Source of the DNA: a virus
IMG/VR virus record: IMGVR_UViG_3300009163_000025
Location: 24,349-88,348 of that record
Length of the DNA: 64,000 nt
Direction: 5' to 3' (one strand)
Shown here: piece by piece, positions 1-7,395 of the stretch
Layout of the letters: each line of letters starts with the position of its first letter
Position numbering within the stretch: the first letter of the stretch is position 1
Translations under genes and position numbers: made by a program
Notes under the pieces: model-generated
Told to the model about the DNA's origin: nothing
Databases searched by the model: none
What the model saw: the letters and a program-made list of their open reading frames with translations, nothing else

Positions 1-53
1 TGTTTAAAATACTTATCGTTTTCACGTTGAATAACAAAGATTTTAGATTTCAT
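1..53 (-). CDS. Partial hypothetical protein (N-terminus only)
   Basis: An ATG at 51-53 opens a frame that runs off the window edge after 17 residues, starting MKSKIFVIQREN. The upstream sequence GAAGTGAAATAAA gives only a weak ribosome site. The frame is too short to assign a family. It lies directly after an A/C-rich stretch that could act as a weak terminator of the preceding unit. Confidence 0.4.
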   Translation of the reverse strand, partial: MKSKIFVIQRENDKYFK

Positions 54-86
54 TTTATTTCACTTCAAAAAAAAAGGGGGAAAACA

Positions 87-257
87 TTACGCAACACAAG
101 TCCGCCTAGCGGTAGGGCTAGTTTTCCCCTCAAGGATATTCTTTACAATTTTATCTGTCATAATTACACCACCATATGCACGGCGATAAATTTCAGCACA
201 TTCTTTAATTCCAAAAACTAAAACTTTACCAGTTGGCATGAGGAGGGTGTAATTCAT
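87..257 (-). CDS. Small hypothetical protein, 56 aa
   Basis: A 56-residue frame starts at an ATG almost touching the stop of the upstream gene at 259, so the two are probably translationally coupled. It begins MNYTLLMPTGKVLVFG and ends in a basic tail, TARRTCVA. There is no cysteine pattern, signal peptide or membrane segment. I do not recognise the family. The upstream GGGTGTAATTC offers no strong Shine-Dalgarno site, which favours coupling. Confidence 0.55.
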   Translation of the reverse strand: MNYTLLMPTGKVLVFGIKECAEIYRRAYGGVIMTDKIVKNILEGKTSPTARRTCVA

Positions 258-258
258 T

Positions 259-1008
259 TTAAGCCGCCATTAATATAAGAGTAGGATACTTTACAAAACC
301 AGTGGTGTCTTTTTTTGCTTTGCCTTTTGCATACAAACCAACAACAACACCTTTAGGATCAAGGAAACGCAAATCGGATTCGTCACCATTGAAAACTGGC
401 ATACCCATATAAGTCTCAGGCATTGGCAAAGTTTTCTTAATACCAAACACGGTAGCAACATTATAACCTTGTTGAATTGCTTTTGCAACATCAACATCAT
501 TGCCGTCAGCGGCAGAAAATGTCAAATGGTAGTTAGCGATATCAACAATTTTACGACCAAGAATCTTGGTGTAGTCATAGAATTGGACTTCAGGAAAAGC
601 GGTGAACATGTTACGAAACAATTGACCGTTACGGACAACTTCATACTTTTCAAACGCAAGGTCGGAAGTACCATTCAAACGGAATACAGGAATCAGGTTC
701 ATCCGTTTGCTTTGCTTAATTGCTAATTCAATATCGGCAACCAGCAGGTTCATAAATTGAATACGGTCTTCGAAAAACATTTTGGTTTTGCGAATGCGGG
801 CTTGTTGAATAACGTTAGTGGTTTCGCCACGCTTAAACATACCGCCACGACCAGCGAGGTTCAAACAAGCGGCAGTACAACCAGCGGTACGCTTGGCGCA
901 AGTTTCATAGCCACTCAAATCTGCTGGCGCAAGGTGCAGAATGTAGGTATTGTAACCTTGTGACATTCCTTTAAGAACTTTGGGGTTTCCAGTAGATAGA
1001 AGTTTCAT
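259..1008 (-). CDS. Conserved phage protein with an N-terminal cysteine cluster
   Basis: About 249 residues. The start is placed at the ATG of MKLLSTGNPK because AAAGGAAA lies just before it; the frame stays open nine codons further. Residues about 35-60 hold C-x6-C-x3-C and the glycine-rich LAGRGGMFKRG, suggesting metal or nucleotide binding. The middle has FRLNGTSDL and YDYTKILGRK. I recall such proteins as unnamed in several phages and cannot give a function. It is the first gene of a short early unit under the promoter at 1044-1071 and shares the 5' leader of the gene at 15939-16271. Confidence 0.7.
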   Translation of the reverse strand: MKLLSTGNPKVLKGMSQGYNTYILHLAPADLSGYETCAKRTAGCTAACLNLAGRGGMFKRGETTNVIQQARIRKTKMFFEDRIQFMNLLVADIELAIKQSKRMNLIPVFRLNGTSDLAFEKYEVVRNGQLFRNMFTAFPEVQFYDYTKILGRKIVDIANYHLTFSAADGNDVDVAKAIQQGYNVATVFGIKKTLPMPETYMGMPVFNGDESDLRFLDPKGVVVGLYAKGKAKKDTTGFVKYPTLILMAA

Positions 1009-1043
1009 AAAATTTCCTTTTGTTTTCTCACTCAACAGAATCT

Positions 1044-1071
1044 ATTGTACACCGTTCCGAACGTAAGTCAA
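1044..1071 (-). promoter_or_regulatory. Early sigma70 promoter of the 259-1008 gene
   Basis: On the minus strand TTGACT (1066-1071) and TACAAT (1044-1049) are separated by 16 bp. It belongs to a 41-nt module (1031-1071) repeated at 14875-14915 and 16294-16334. A GTTG/CAAC dyad lies upstream at 1109-1124. Confidence 0.75.
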
Positions 1072-1108
1072 GGGTTATTTTTGCTGTGGGGTAAAAACAA
1101 CAATAGGT

Positions 1109-1124
1109 GTTGCAAAAAAACAAC
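1109..1124. promoter_or_regulatory. GTTG-N8-CAAC dyad upstream of an early promoter
   Basis: GTTGCAAAAAAACAAC is an imperfect palindrome. It is one of eight such sites in the window, most of them 14-17 bp upstream of an early -35 box. Here the gap is longer, about 37 bp, and the site overlaps the end of a terminator. Confidence 0.45.
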
Positions 1125-1126
1125 GC

Positions 1127-1150
1127 AAAAAACCGCCTTTTGGGCGGTTT
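1127..1150 (-). terminator. Rho-independent terminator after the 1209-1619 gene
   Basis: AACCGCC at 1131-1137 pairs with GGCGGTT at 1143-1149 around a 5-nt loop, with a T-run on the minus strand after the stem. The A-run on the other side means it could also work on plus-strand transcripts. Confidence 0.75.
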
Positions 1151-1208
1151 TTCTAGTCTAGGAGGGGTCTGAGTACAGTCTAGGACGAAGAGCCGCCCAA
1201 AAGCCGCC

Positions 1209-1619
1209 CTATACTGTCTTCTGATGCCAACTGCGAAGTGCTTTATCCAAGTTTCGGAATGCTTCCTCTTCCTCATCGGTTGTTTTATCATATGCGTATG
1301 ATGTTGTACTTCCACCCAAATCTAATGGAGCGGTTGTATAAGTTGGTGGTTGATAATTATTCATTGTACTCATTGCGCTAAAATCATATTTAACTTCATT
1401 TTTTTCATCCCTAACTGCATCAAATACAGTTTGAAATTTTTCATACAATGTAGAATCGATATCGTCAATCATACCTTCAAGTGTATAGATTGCAGATTGC
1501 ACCACTTTCATATCTACATCATTCTCTGCGCCAGCAACAAGAAGTTTAAAGAGATTTTTAAACTCCCCAACTCGGATGATTGCAGATTCCAGTTCAGTTA
1601 GTTCAGCCCAATGTTTCAT
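1209..1619 (-). CDS. Hypothetical protein, 136 aa
   Basis: The N-terminal half, MKHWAELTELESAIIRVG, is predicted helical and contains acidic heptad-like stretches. The middle is Thr/Tyr/Pro-rich, and the C-terminus DEEEEAFRNLDKALRSW is acidic and helical. There is no recognised domain. Its ATG overlaps the TGA of the upstream membrane peptide (ATGA), so it sits in a coupled string with the genes at 1616-2309. A strong terminator follows at 1127-1150. Confidence 0.65.
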   Translation of the reverse strand: MKHWAELTELESAIIRVGEFKNLFKLLVAGAENDVDMKVVQSAIYTLEGMIDDIDSTLYEKFQTVFDAVRDEKNEVKYDFSAMSTMNNYQPPTYTTAPLDLGGSTTSYAYDKTTDEEEEAFRNLDKALRSWHQKTV

Positions 1620-1783
1620 ATTGACTCCAGTTTAATAGGTTTTGGTGCAGGTTGTTCTTGCACCGATTCTTTAATAACGCCTTGAAAATTATTTACCGAT
1701 TTATCAATCAATTTTGCAATGCCAGTTGTACCAGCAGTTGCAAGAAAGATTCCAAACGCAATACCAAATGCAAAATTTATCAT
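1616..1783 (-). CDS. Small single-pass membrane protein, 55 aa
   Basis: Residues 1-20, MINFAFGIAFGIFLATAGTT, form a glycine-rich hydrophobic helix. A short amphipathic part and a Pro/Lys tail follow. Both ends overlap neighbours by ATGA (stop with the 1209-1619 start, start with the 1780-2088 stop), which strongly supports a real coupled gene. The topology resembles the small single-pass proteins common in T4-like phages. Function unknown. Confidence 0.7.
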   Translation of the reverse strand: MINFAFGIAFGIFLATAGTTGIAKLIDKSVNNFQGVIKESVQEQPAPKPIKLESI

Positions 1784-2088
1784 GCTGTGATCCAATCAAT
1801 ATCATCACGAATTTCTACAGATTCAGCACCATCATATTCGTGAATACGAAAAGCAGTACCGACAGGCAACCATTGAACTTTTAAATCACCTGCACCACCA
1901 CAGTATGTGTCTGGATATTTGGCTTCGCAATATTGTGTAATTGTTTCAGAATTTGTTCCGTCTTCAATCATCTCTACAATAGTTGGATCAAACAACAATT
2001 CTGAATTAGAATTCCATGTTGACCAACCAGCACCAAATCCTGGAGATACAAGTACTGCAACTTTTCCATCACGAATAACTTTGTTCAT
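1780..2088 (-). CDS. Conserved phage hypothetical protein, 102 aa
   Basis: The N-terminus reads MNKVIRDGKVAVLVSPGFGAGWST. A SPGFGAGWST-type motif recurs in small uncharacterised phage proteins that I recall, but I know no function. Two cysteines (YCEAKYPDTYC) lie near residues 54-62. No signal peptide or membrane segment. It lies between ATG/stop-overlapping neighbours in a coupled early operon. Confidence 0.7.
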   Translation of the reverse strand: MNKVIRDGKVAVLVSPGFGAGWSTWNSNSELLFDPTIVEMIEDGTNSETITQYCEAKYPDTYCGGAGDLKVQWLPVGTAFRIHEYDGAESVEIRDDIDWITA

Positions 2089-2309
2089 AACATAAATTTC
2101 CTAAGAACTTTTTTTGCATCCGAAAACTCACTAATCATTGATTCATCAATCAATTCATGTAAGATCAATTTCATTAGCACATCACTCATTCTTTTATCAC
2201 CATCAGTTAAAGATTCATACCACTCAAGATATTCATCTTCTTTATCGATTGACCACATAGCATCTAGCAATTCAACTTGATGTTCTGTCAAATTTTCGAT
2301 TTTAATCAT
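2085..2309 (-). CDS. Conserved small phage protein, 74 aa
   Basis: A helical acidic protein starting MIKIENLTEHQVELLDAMW, with WYESLTDGDKR in the middle. I recall similar N-termini (TEHQVELLDAMW) in small proteins of unrelated phages, always unnamed. Its stop overlaps the 1780-2088 start and its start overlaps the phosphoesterase stop, so translation is coupled on both sides. Confidence 0.7.
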   Translation of the reverse strand: MIKIENLTEHQVELLDAMWSIDKEDEYLEWYESLTDGDKRMSDVLMKLILHELIDESMISEFSDAKKVLRKFML

Positions 2310-3145
2310 ACTTCAATCACCTTTGCAAAATATGGTTCTTTATCATTGCTTTCACGTTCGTAGTTAACGTAGCCTCTTGGATTGCAAACAACTCTAGTAC
2401 TACCAATCATGTAATCAAACACTTCATGCGTATGCCCATGCGTCCACAGTTTAATTTCAGGATGATCTAAAATAAAATCATTTAAATCGCTAGAGTATGC
2501 ACCATTCATCATAGTCTCATGTTTATAACGTGGATGAGTAGATTGTTTGCTAGGTGCATGATGCCCAACAACAACATACTTGTTAGATTTACCCATCAAA
2601 GAAATCATCAATCGAATGTACTCAAGCATTTTTCTATGATCTTCAACTGAATCTTCTGGTGTAAAACGTGGCGGTCTTGTTTTTGTATGAATACGATTGC
2701 TGTTTGTAACACAACGGAAGTCATTCATAATACCTTTGATATTATACAGAGTAAGTCCATCTTCTTTGTTCATATCTGTCCAAAGTGTTCCGCCAATGAA
2801 AGTAACGTCATCAATAGTCACATGTGATTTGTCAAGAAACTTTACACCAATATCGTGACATGCACTACCTAGGATAGTTGCAGTTGTTGCAAAGTCTCCA
2901 TTATAGTGTTCGTGATTACCCATAATATAAAGAACATGTTTATATTCTTTAACACAATTTTTCAAGAATTCAATGAACCTATGTCCTTTGTATTCTATGG
3001 TTTGATTGGGATCACCAACTGCGTTTTCAACTTCATTGGCAGTCATAATATCACCACTTAGAATGAGAACGTCAGCATTCTCAGGATTGACTGGATACCA
3101 GTCTCCAAATTCCAAGTGTATATCTGATGTAATTGCAACTTTCAT
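2306..3145 (-). CDS. Calcineurin-like metallophosphoesterase
   Basis: A 279-residue protein with all five blocks of the two-metal calcineurin-like fold: SDIHLEFG near residue 8, LSGDIM near 29, MGNHEHY near 75, VGHHAPS near 195 and THGHTHEV near 236. The family hydrolyses phosphomono- or diesters; the substrate cannot be read from sequence. It is the first of three phosphoesterases in this window (others at 10283-10867 and 35551-36330). It is cytoplasmic, with no signal peptide, and its ATG nearly touches the stop of the upstream lipoprotein gene. Confidence 0.88.
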   Translation of the reverse strand: MKVAITSDIHLEFGDWYPVNPENADVLILSGDIMTANEVENAVGDPNQTIEYKGHRFIEFLKNCVKEYKHVLYIMGNHEHYNGDFATTATILGSACHDIGVKFLDKSHVTIDDVTFIGGTLWTDMNKEDGLTLYNIKGIMNDFRCVTNSNRIHTKTRPPRFTPEDSVEDHRKMLEYIRLMISLMGKSNKYVVVGHHAPSKQSTHPRYKHETMMNGAYSSDLNDFILDHPEIKLWTHGHTHEVFDYMIGSTRVVCNPRGYVNYERESNDKEPYFAKVIEV

Positions 3146-3756
3146 TAGTCTACCTTCATTGCATTTAATTCGCTAATCTTTTGTGTTTCAATCTTATCTG
3201 TTTGTTTATCTAACTCACGAAAAGATTTAGATGCACGTAACTGAGCATAGAGTGCGGCGTTACGTTGTACTTCAGCAAGCATGATCTTGTTTGATTCGTC
3301 AGCAGAGAAACGCAGTCTAACGAATGTACGAAAGCCACTACCTTCTTTTACTGTCATAAAGTTAACACGTTGTACACCAACTAAATTTACTTTAGAAACA
3401 ATCAATCGTGTAGTACGTTCAATGTCAGCATTAGCAACACCTTTACCTAACACACCAGATTCAACTGCAAAGTCTTTCATCATAGCACTAGTGTATGAAG
3501 AATAGTTAGATGCAAGTTCACGTTTAGCAGACAACATTGCTTTGTCTACAGAGAACTGAAAATCGTTTGAGTATTCAGTACCAACACCATAGATAGCAGA
3601 ATCATCTTTCTTTGGTGCATCAGCATACCACTTAGGATAGTCAACTTCATTACTAAACATTTTTGTTTCACTCACACTCGGACCATCTTTGATAGTACTA
3701 CATGCGCTTAATGAAATTACAAACGGCACCACAATATAACAGAGTAATTTTTCCAT
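3145..3756 (-). CDS. LPP20-like outer-membrane lipoprotein
   Basis: The N-terminus is a type II signal peptide with lipobox SLSAC, Cys19 being the lipidated residue. After it the protein shows the pattern of LPP20/FlgP-type lipoproteins: PKWYADAPKKDDSAIYGVGTEYS, then A-rich helix MLSAKRELA and VQRVNFMTV. It should be exported and anchored in an envelope membrane. It starts an envelope cassette with the entericidin-like and DUF4384-like genes upstream. Phage lipoproteins of this kind may act in superinfection exclusion, but that is inference. Confidence 0.75.
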   Translation of the reverse strand: MEKLLCYIVVPFVISLSACSTIKDGPSVSETKMFSNEVDYPKWYADAPKKDDSAIYGVGTEYSNDFQFSVDKAMLSAKRELASNYSSYTSAMMKDFAVESGVLGKGVANADIERTTRLIVSKVNLVGVQRVNFMTVKEGSGFRTFVRLRFSADESNKIMLAEVQRNAALYAQLRASKSFRELDKQTDKIETQKISELNAMKVD

Positions 3757-3759
3757 GAT

Positions 3760-3888
3760 TTATTTTCCCACATTCTTAATGTATTGACCTGCTTGATTCA
3801 AGTCTTGTCCAGCACCTTGCAAAGTGCCACCCACAGTACCACAGCCAGTTAAGACTATCAGTACACCCATAATAAAAAGAGACTTCAT
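3760..3888 (-). CDS. Entericidin-like small lipoprotein, 42 aa
   Basis: A 42-residue frame with signal sequence MKSLFIMGVLIVLTGC, Cys16 being the lipidation site. The mature part GTVGGTLQGAGQDLNQAG matches the entericidin A/B pattern (short, Gly- and Gln-rich, amphipathic). In enterobacteria EcnA/EcnB are antidote/toxin lipoproteins of stationary phase. The start follows GAGGTAAG. It is followed by the LPP20-like gene and preceded by the exported 3891-4619 protein, so three consecutive genes encode envelope proteins. Confidence 0.7.
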   Translation of the reverse strand: MKSLFIMGVLIVLTGCGTVGGTLQGAGQDLNQAGQYIKNVGK

Positions 3889-3890
3889 AC

Positions 3891-4619
3891 TTACCTCATA
3901 ATGTTAATTTGATGATTTACAAGTTTCCTTCCTAAGAAAGGAAGACTCATTACCAACTGATCAAACTCAAGTGTACTATACTTCGGTTGAAATGTCAAGT
4001 TATCTTCGGTAAACAAAAACACTAGAACTTCTTTTGATTGTTGTTTTGTTATTGGCAATAATGCTTCGAACTTTTGATTTGCCGTTGGCAAAGTAAATTC
4101 TTTGTTTGGCAATTTAACAGAGTACTGGTGTATTAGTCGGTATTCATTGCCTGTCATGTTGAATACCGCAAGTTTACCAGCACGATTGATAACAGCATTG
4201 AATGCAAATCTATCACCATGTTTGTACTCTGTTTTGCCGTCTACTTTGAATTGAATTTGATTTGTGACCTTTTCTACATCTGCAACAATGTCAACAAAAC
4301 AAATTGTTTGCTTATGTTGTGGTGCTGTGTAACGATTCTTGCTAATGACGTTTTTGACTTCGCCGCTTGTCTCCGAAAAGTATTTTCGATACGATGTACA
4401 ATACTCATCCTTACAAATTTCGTTTGTTGAATGTTCAATTAGTTCACCAACAAATTTCTCAATAGCATCTTTCTTAGCACGTTCTTCTGCTAGACTACAT
4501 GCAATGTTTTCTGCTGTTTCTGGACCGAAACGATACTCACCATTTCCTACGACTGTCGCATTTGCCGAGAGTCCTCCGAGTATTGCAAGTATTGCGAGGG
4601 AAAGTTTTGCCTTAACCAT
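3891..4619 (-). CDS. Exported protein with a DUF4384-like C-terminal domain
   Basis: A 242-residue protein with a type I signal peptide (MVKAKLSLAILAILGGLSANA, cleavage after ANA). The N-terminal mature part (about 22-110) resembles LPP20/FlgT-type helical domains with paired cysteines. Residues about 120-215, KHGDRFAFNAVINRAGKLAVF and later GNEYRLIHQYSVKLP, fit DUF4384, a beta domain of bacterial envelope proteins. It is probably periplasmic or surface exposed. Its 5' end overlaps the small gene at 4547-4699 by about 73 nt. Confidence 0.65.
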   Translation of the reverse strand: MVKAKLSLAILAILGGLSANATVVGNGEYRFGPETAENIACSLAEERAKKDAIEKFVGELIEHSTNEICKDEYCTSYRKYFSETSGEVKNVISKNRYTAPQHKQTICFVDIVADVEKVTNQIQFKVDGKTEYKHGDRFAFNAVINRAGKLAVFNMTGNEYRLIHQYSVKLPNKEFTLPTANQKFEALLPITKQQSKEVLVFLFTEDNLTFQPKYSTLEFDQLVMSLPFLGRKLVNHQINIMR

Positions 4620-4699
4620 GATATAGCATCCTGTTCATTATCAAAATATGGACCAATAATTCGAGTGTTTTGCATCCAAAAATAAGTATAGGTTGCCAT
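4547..4699 (-). CDS. Small hypothetical protein, 50 aa (overlapping)
   Basis: The start is placed at the ATG of MATYTYFWMQNTRIIG, with AGGG eight bases upstream. The frame continues GPYFDNEQDAISWLRQNF, which looks like a small folded phage protein. The last 24 codons overlap the signal-peptide region of the 3891-4619 gene in another frame, an unusually long overlap, so either the C-terminus or the whole call may be wrong. Confidence 0.45.
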   Translation of the reverse strand: MATYTYFWMQNTRIIGPYFDNEQDAISWLRQNFPSQYLQYSEDSRQMRQS

Positions 4700-4724
4700 T
4701 TGTGCATCCCTATACTTTATCAAT

Positions 4725-5195
4725 TCAAGCAATTTTCAATCCTTTAAGTCTATCTGCGGCATATGATGCGGCAAACGCTTTTGGTTTCACCATAGGAATT
4801 ACATTACATGTTCCACGAATGTAACCAATTGCTTCTTGAAGAACACATGAAGAACCAAACATTTCATTCGGATTAATATCCAAATGAACTTCAACTTCTC
4901 TATCTTCTAATACGTCAAAAAGTTTCAAGTATAACTCCGAAAGTTTATATGCTTCGTTCATTAAACGATAGCGTGGTTTACTAACTTTTTTATCAAAATC
5001 TTTTTCACGTATCACTTCACCAAAAAGTTTACATCCATGTTTACCATCGATATGAACAACGATTGCAAGTATGTAGTCTGCGTACCAAACACCATCAACA
5101 CGCAATCTTTCAGAATCGCACCCCAAATAGATTTTAGTCTCAGGCGTCTGTTTTTCAATGAACTCTTTTACTTCTTCTAAATTTAATTTTGCCAC
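4725..5195 (-). CDS. RNase H-like protein of the YkuK (DUF458) family
   Basis: 156 residues. IYLGCDSER near residues 22-30 and EVHLDINPNE near 104-113 correspond to the two acidic blocks of the DUF458 RNase H-like fold, and the C-terminus KPKAFAASYAADRLKG matches the family end. No nuclease activity can be claimed from sequence. A near-consensus early promoter sits just upstream (5219-5247), between this gene and the tRNA-Trp gene. Confidence 0.75.
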   Translation of the reverse strand: MAKLNLEEVKEFIEKQTPETKIYLGCDSERLRVDGVWYADYILAIVVHIDGKHGCKLFGEVIREKDFDKKVSKPRYRLMNEAYKLSELYLKLFDVLEDREVEVHLDINPNEMFGSSCVLQEAIGYIRGTCNVIPMVKPKAFAASYAADRLKGLKIA

Positions 5196-5218
5196 AATAT
5201 TTCCTAAGTCATGACTAC

Positions 5219-5247
5219 ATTATTGCACAATAACAATTGCCTGTCAA
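5219..5247 (-). promoter_or_regulatory. Early sigma70 promoter of the 4725-5195 gene
   Basis: Minus-strand TTGACA (5242-5247), 17-bp spacer, AATAAT (5219-5224). It restarts transcription directly downstream of the tRNA-Trp gene. Confidence 0.7.
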
Positions 5248-5255
5248 GTTATTTA

Positions 5256-5329
5256 TGGCATCCCGCCAGGGATTCGAACCCCGATCAACGGTTTTGGAGA
5301 CCGCTATGTTGCCTTTACACTAGCGAGAT
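5256..5329 (-). tRNA. tRNA-Trp (anticodon CCA)
   Basis: A 7-bp acceptor stem ATCTCGC/GCGGGAT with discriminator G and encoded CCA. The anticodon loop CTCCAAA sits on a 5-bp stem and the T-loop is TTCGAAT. The cloverleaf is clear. Confidence 0.93.
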
Positions 5330-5331
5330 AT

Positions 5332-5406
5332 TGGTGGGCTTAAGTGGATTCGAACCACTACCTTATCAATTATGAGTTGACGGCACTACCTTTATGCTAT
5401 AAGCCC
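5332..5406 (-). tRNA. tRNA with anticodon CAT (Met or Ile2)
   Basis: Acceptor GGGCTTA/TAAGCCC, discriminator A, encoded CCA. The anticodon loop CTCATAA sits on a 5-bp stem, and the T-loop is TTCGAAT. The G1-C72 pair rules out initiator identity. The loop is the same in elongator Met and in lysidine-modified Ile2 tRNAs, so these two cannot be separated by eye. Confidence 0.92.
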
Positions 5407-5409
5407 AAT

Positions 5410-5494
5410 TGGTATGAGTAGCCGGAATCGAACCGGCATGCCTTGCGGCGAGAGATTTTAAGTCTCTTGCGTCTACCTATTTCGCCATACTCAC
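5410..5494 (-). tRNA. tRNA-Leu (anticodon TAA)
   Basis: An 85-nt class II tRNA with a long variable arm. Acceptor GTGAGTA/TACTCAT, anticodon loop CTTAAAA, encoded CCA. Its 5' end abuts the stop of the halogenase-like gene at 5495. Confidence 0.92.
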
Positions 5495-6763
5495 TCAACT
5501 ACCATCATTTGCGATTTGAAGCCTCAACTCTTGCAGTTGGTGTAAGGTAATTTTATCGAAAAATCCATAGCCGAAGTGTGTATCAGAATCCATGATTTTA
5601 AAATTCTTTTCGTTGAAAACAAAACTTAGCGATCTGTAGTAATTTCTTGAGTCACCAAAACGCATTGCATGAATGAAATCATGAAACGCATCACTTTCTT
5701 CTAAGATTTTTTGCGCTGGTTCTTTAATTCCATTCCAGAATGGTGTATCGTGAATACTGCCATCACGATACATGTATGCGATAACAGTAGCAACATTATT
5801 AATTTCAGCAGATATTACCGCATTTGCTCCTTCTTTTGATCCACCATATGCAATATACCCAACAATTGCACGATTGATTGTGTCATATAAGTGTAGTGAA
5901 TTTGCAAATAGCGGTTCGAAAAATACAGCACGATTACCATTCTTAAAAATTCTTTTACCAATAATTTGTTTAGCACGATATGAATTGAATTTGTATTCAA
6001 TATTTTGCAACTCTTCTACAGGAACACCAATCTCTTTAGAGAAATTTTGAAGTGCTTCTTCTTTCGTTGTTATTGTATCATTAAAAAGATATCCATAACT
6101 TTTTCTATTGGTTAATGGCACACCAAACATCCATCCATCCGGTGTCGCTCTATGTAATGTATATTTCCATCCTTCTTTATCATCCTCTTGAACATTATGA
6201 ACAAGGCAATGATTGACTGTTTGAACGGGCATCAAACTGTAATCTTCATATGATTTTGGAAACCCACGACAATCTACAACAAAATCGTAATTGTGTTCTT
6301 CACCATCGATAACCATAGTGACTTTATCATCATGCTCCGTCATTGAATCGACTGTACCAACTACTTCTTTAAATTTTTCACGCCAAACTTTTTTGAGTCT
6401 AGGTATTGCAAATTCTCTAAGTTTAAATGTATTAAAATGAATCGCCGCACTACCATTAATTAATGGATTGTGAAAGTCGTGTTCACGCCAATTTTCAAAT
6501 TTTGTTGTTAGTTTTAATGTTGCGTCTAATTCTTCTAAATTATCATACAAATTAAATCGTGTACCATATTCAAGCGCAGTAATGAATGTTGGATTTGTAC
6601 TCTCACCAATTCCTACAATAGGAATAGATGGATCATGAATTGACACAACCTCAAATTCAAGCCCATCAAGCCAAGCAAGAAAAAAAGATAATGACTGAAT
6701 GCCAGCACTACCAGTTCCAATAACTGCAACTTTTTTCTTTATGATTTCTTTTACACTATGCAT
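5495..6763 (-). CDS. Tryptophan-halogenase-like flavoprotein (divergent)
   Basis: 422 residues. The FAD-binding GTGSAG (about residues 16-21) and GIGESTNP (about 51-58) follow the flavin-dependent halogenase pattern GVGEATIP. ATLKLTTKFENW near 81-92 keeps the catalytic lysine context, and FFEPLFANS near 270 keeps the conserved Glu. The diagnostic WxWxIP is replaced by WMFGVP, so halogenation is uncertain and a monooxygenase-like role is possible. AAGGAG precedes the start. It groups with three 2OG-Fe(II) oxygenases and tRNA genes; a canonical paralogue lies at 26394-27869. Confidence 0.8.
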   Translation of the reverse strand: MHSVKEIIKKKVAVIGTGSAGIQSLSFFLAWLDGLEFEVVSIHDPSIPIVGIGESTNPTFITALEYGTRFNLYDNLEELDATLKLTTKFENWREHDFHNPLINGSAAIHFNTFKLREFAIPRLKKVWREKFKEVVGTVDSMTEHDDKVTMVIDGEEHNYDFVVDCRGFPKSYEDYSLMPVQTVNHCLVHNVQEDDKEGWKYTLHRATPDGWMFGVPLTNRKSYGYLFNDTITTKEEALQNFSKEIGVPVEELQNIEYKFNSYRAKQIIGKRIFKNGNRAVFFEPLFANSLHLYDTINRAIVGYIAYGGSKEGANAVISAEINNVATVIAYMYRDGSIHDTPFWNGIKEPAQKILEESDAFHDFIHAMRFGDSRNYYRSLSFVFNEKNFKIMDSDTHFGYGFFDKITLHQLQELRLQIANDGS

Positions 6764-6788
6764 TATTTCTCCTTAACGAATTTTATAA

Positions 6789-7394
6789 TTATTCAACTTT
6801 TTTCATCGTATTAAAACTAATAATCACTCTATTCTTAGTTTGATTTTGTTCATAGTTTGACCCATGCTTTAACCAACTAGGAAAGAATAAAATATCTCCC
6901 GCACCAACTTTAATAGTCCAAAGATCGACAGTATACATTGTTTTGATTTTAGTTGGTGTTAAACATTTTATTTGATTCAATGGCGCATCAAATGTTATAC
7001 CTGTACTATCCTCATCAACATTAATGTATATAGCGGCTGATGCCCAACTATCTGGATGATAATGTTGTTTTAAAACGCTACCTTCATGCTGTATTGCATA
7101 CCATGAATTTGTGATAGCCAATCGATACATTCCAAATTTTTCTGCGTATTCATTAATGCCATTTTCAAGAAATTCATACAGCCCATGACAACTTGGAATA
7201 TTTTTTTCTAATTCTTGAATGAATAATGTTTCTTCAAGATAACTTGTCCTAACGTTTCCAGTTAAAGTGTCGTGTGAAGTGCCGTGTGGTTTTGCCATTA
7301 TATATTCAAATATATCTTTTCGGCGCTGTTCTTCAATGACACCTCTGTGCCATCTAACCAAAGTTGGGAATATATCAAAGTCTATTGTTTCCAT
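6789..7394 (-). CDS. 2OG-Fe(II) oxygenase of the phage Oxy_5 type
   Basis: 201 residues with a double-stranded beta-helix pattern. The metal-site block is QHYHPDSWASAAIYIN near residue 113, the distal His is in FFPSWLKHGSN near 174, and Arg in NRVIISFN near 189 would bind 2-oxoglutarate. PF13759-type proteins are frequent in T4-like marine phages. The substrate is unknown. It is followed after one base by the next oxygenase and downstream by the halogenase-like gene, so the three are likely cotranscribed. Confidence 0.8.
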   Translation of the reverse strand: METIDFDIFPTLVRWHRGVIEEQRRKDIFEYIMAKPHGTSHDTLTGNVRTSYLEETLFIQELEKNIPSCHGLYEFLENGINEYAEKFGMYRLAITNSWYAIQHEGSVLKQHYHPDSWASAAIYINVDEDSTGITFDAPLNQIKCLTPTKIKTMYTVDLWTIKVGAGDILFFPSWLKHGSNYEQNQTKNRVIISFNTMKKVE

Positions 7395-7395
7395 A

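Noticed and set aside
1028-1315. A 95-codon minus-strand frame
   Set aside because: It overlaps the 1209-1619 gene, crosses a terminator and the early promoter, and has no protein-like composition.
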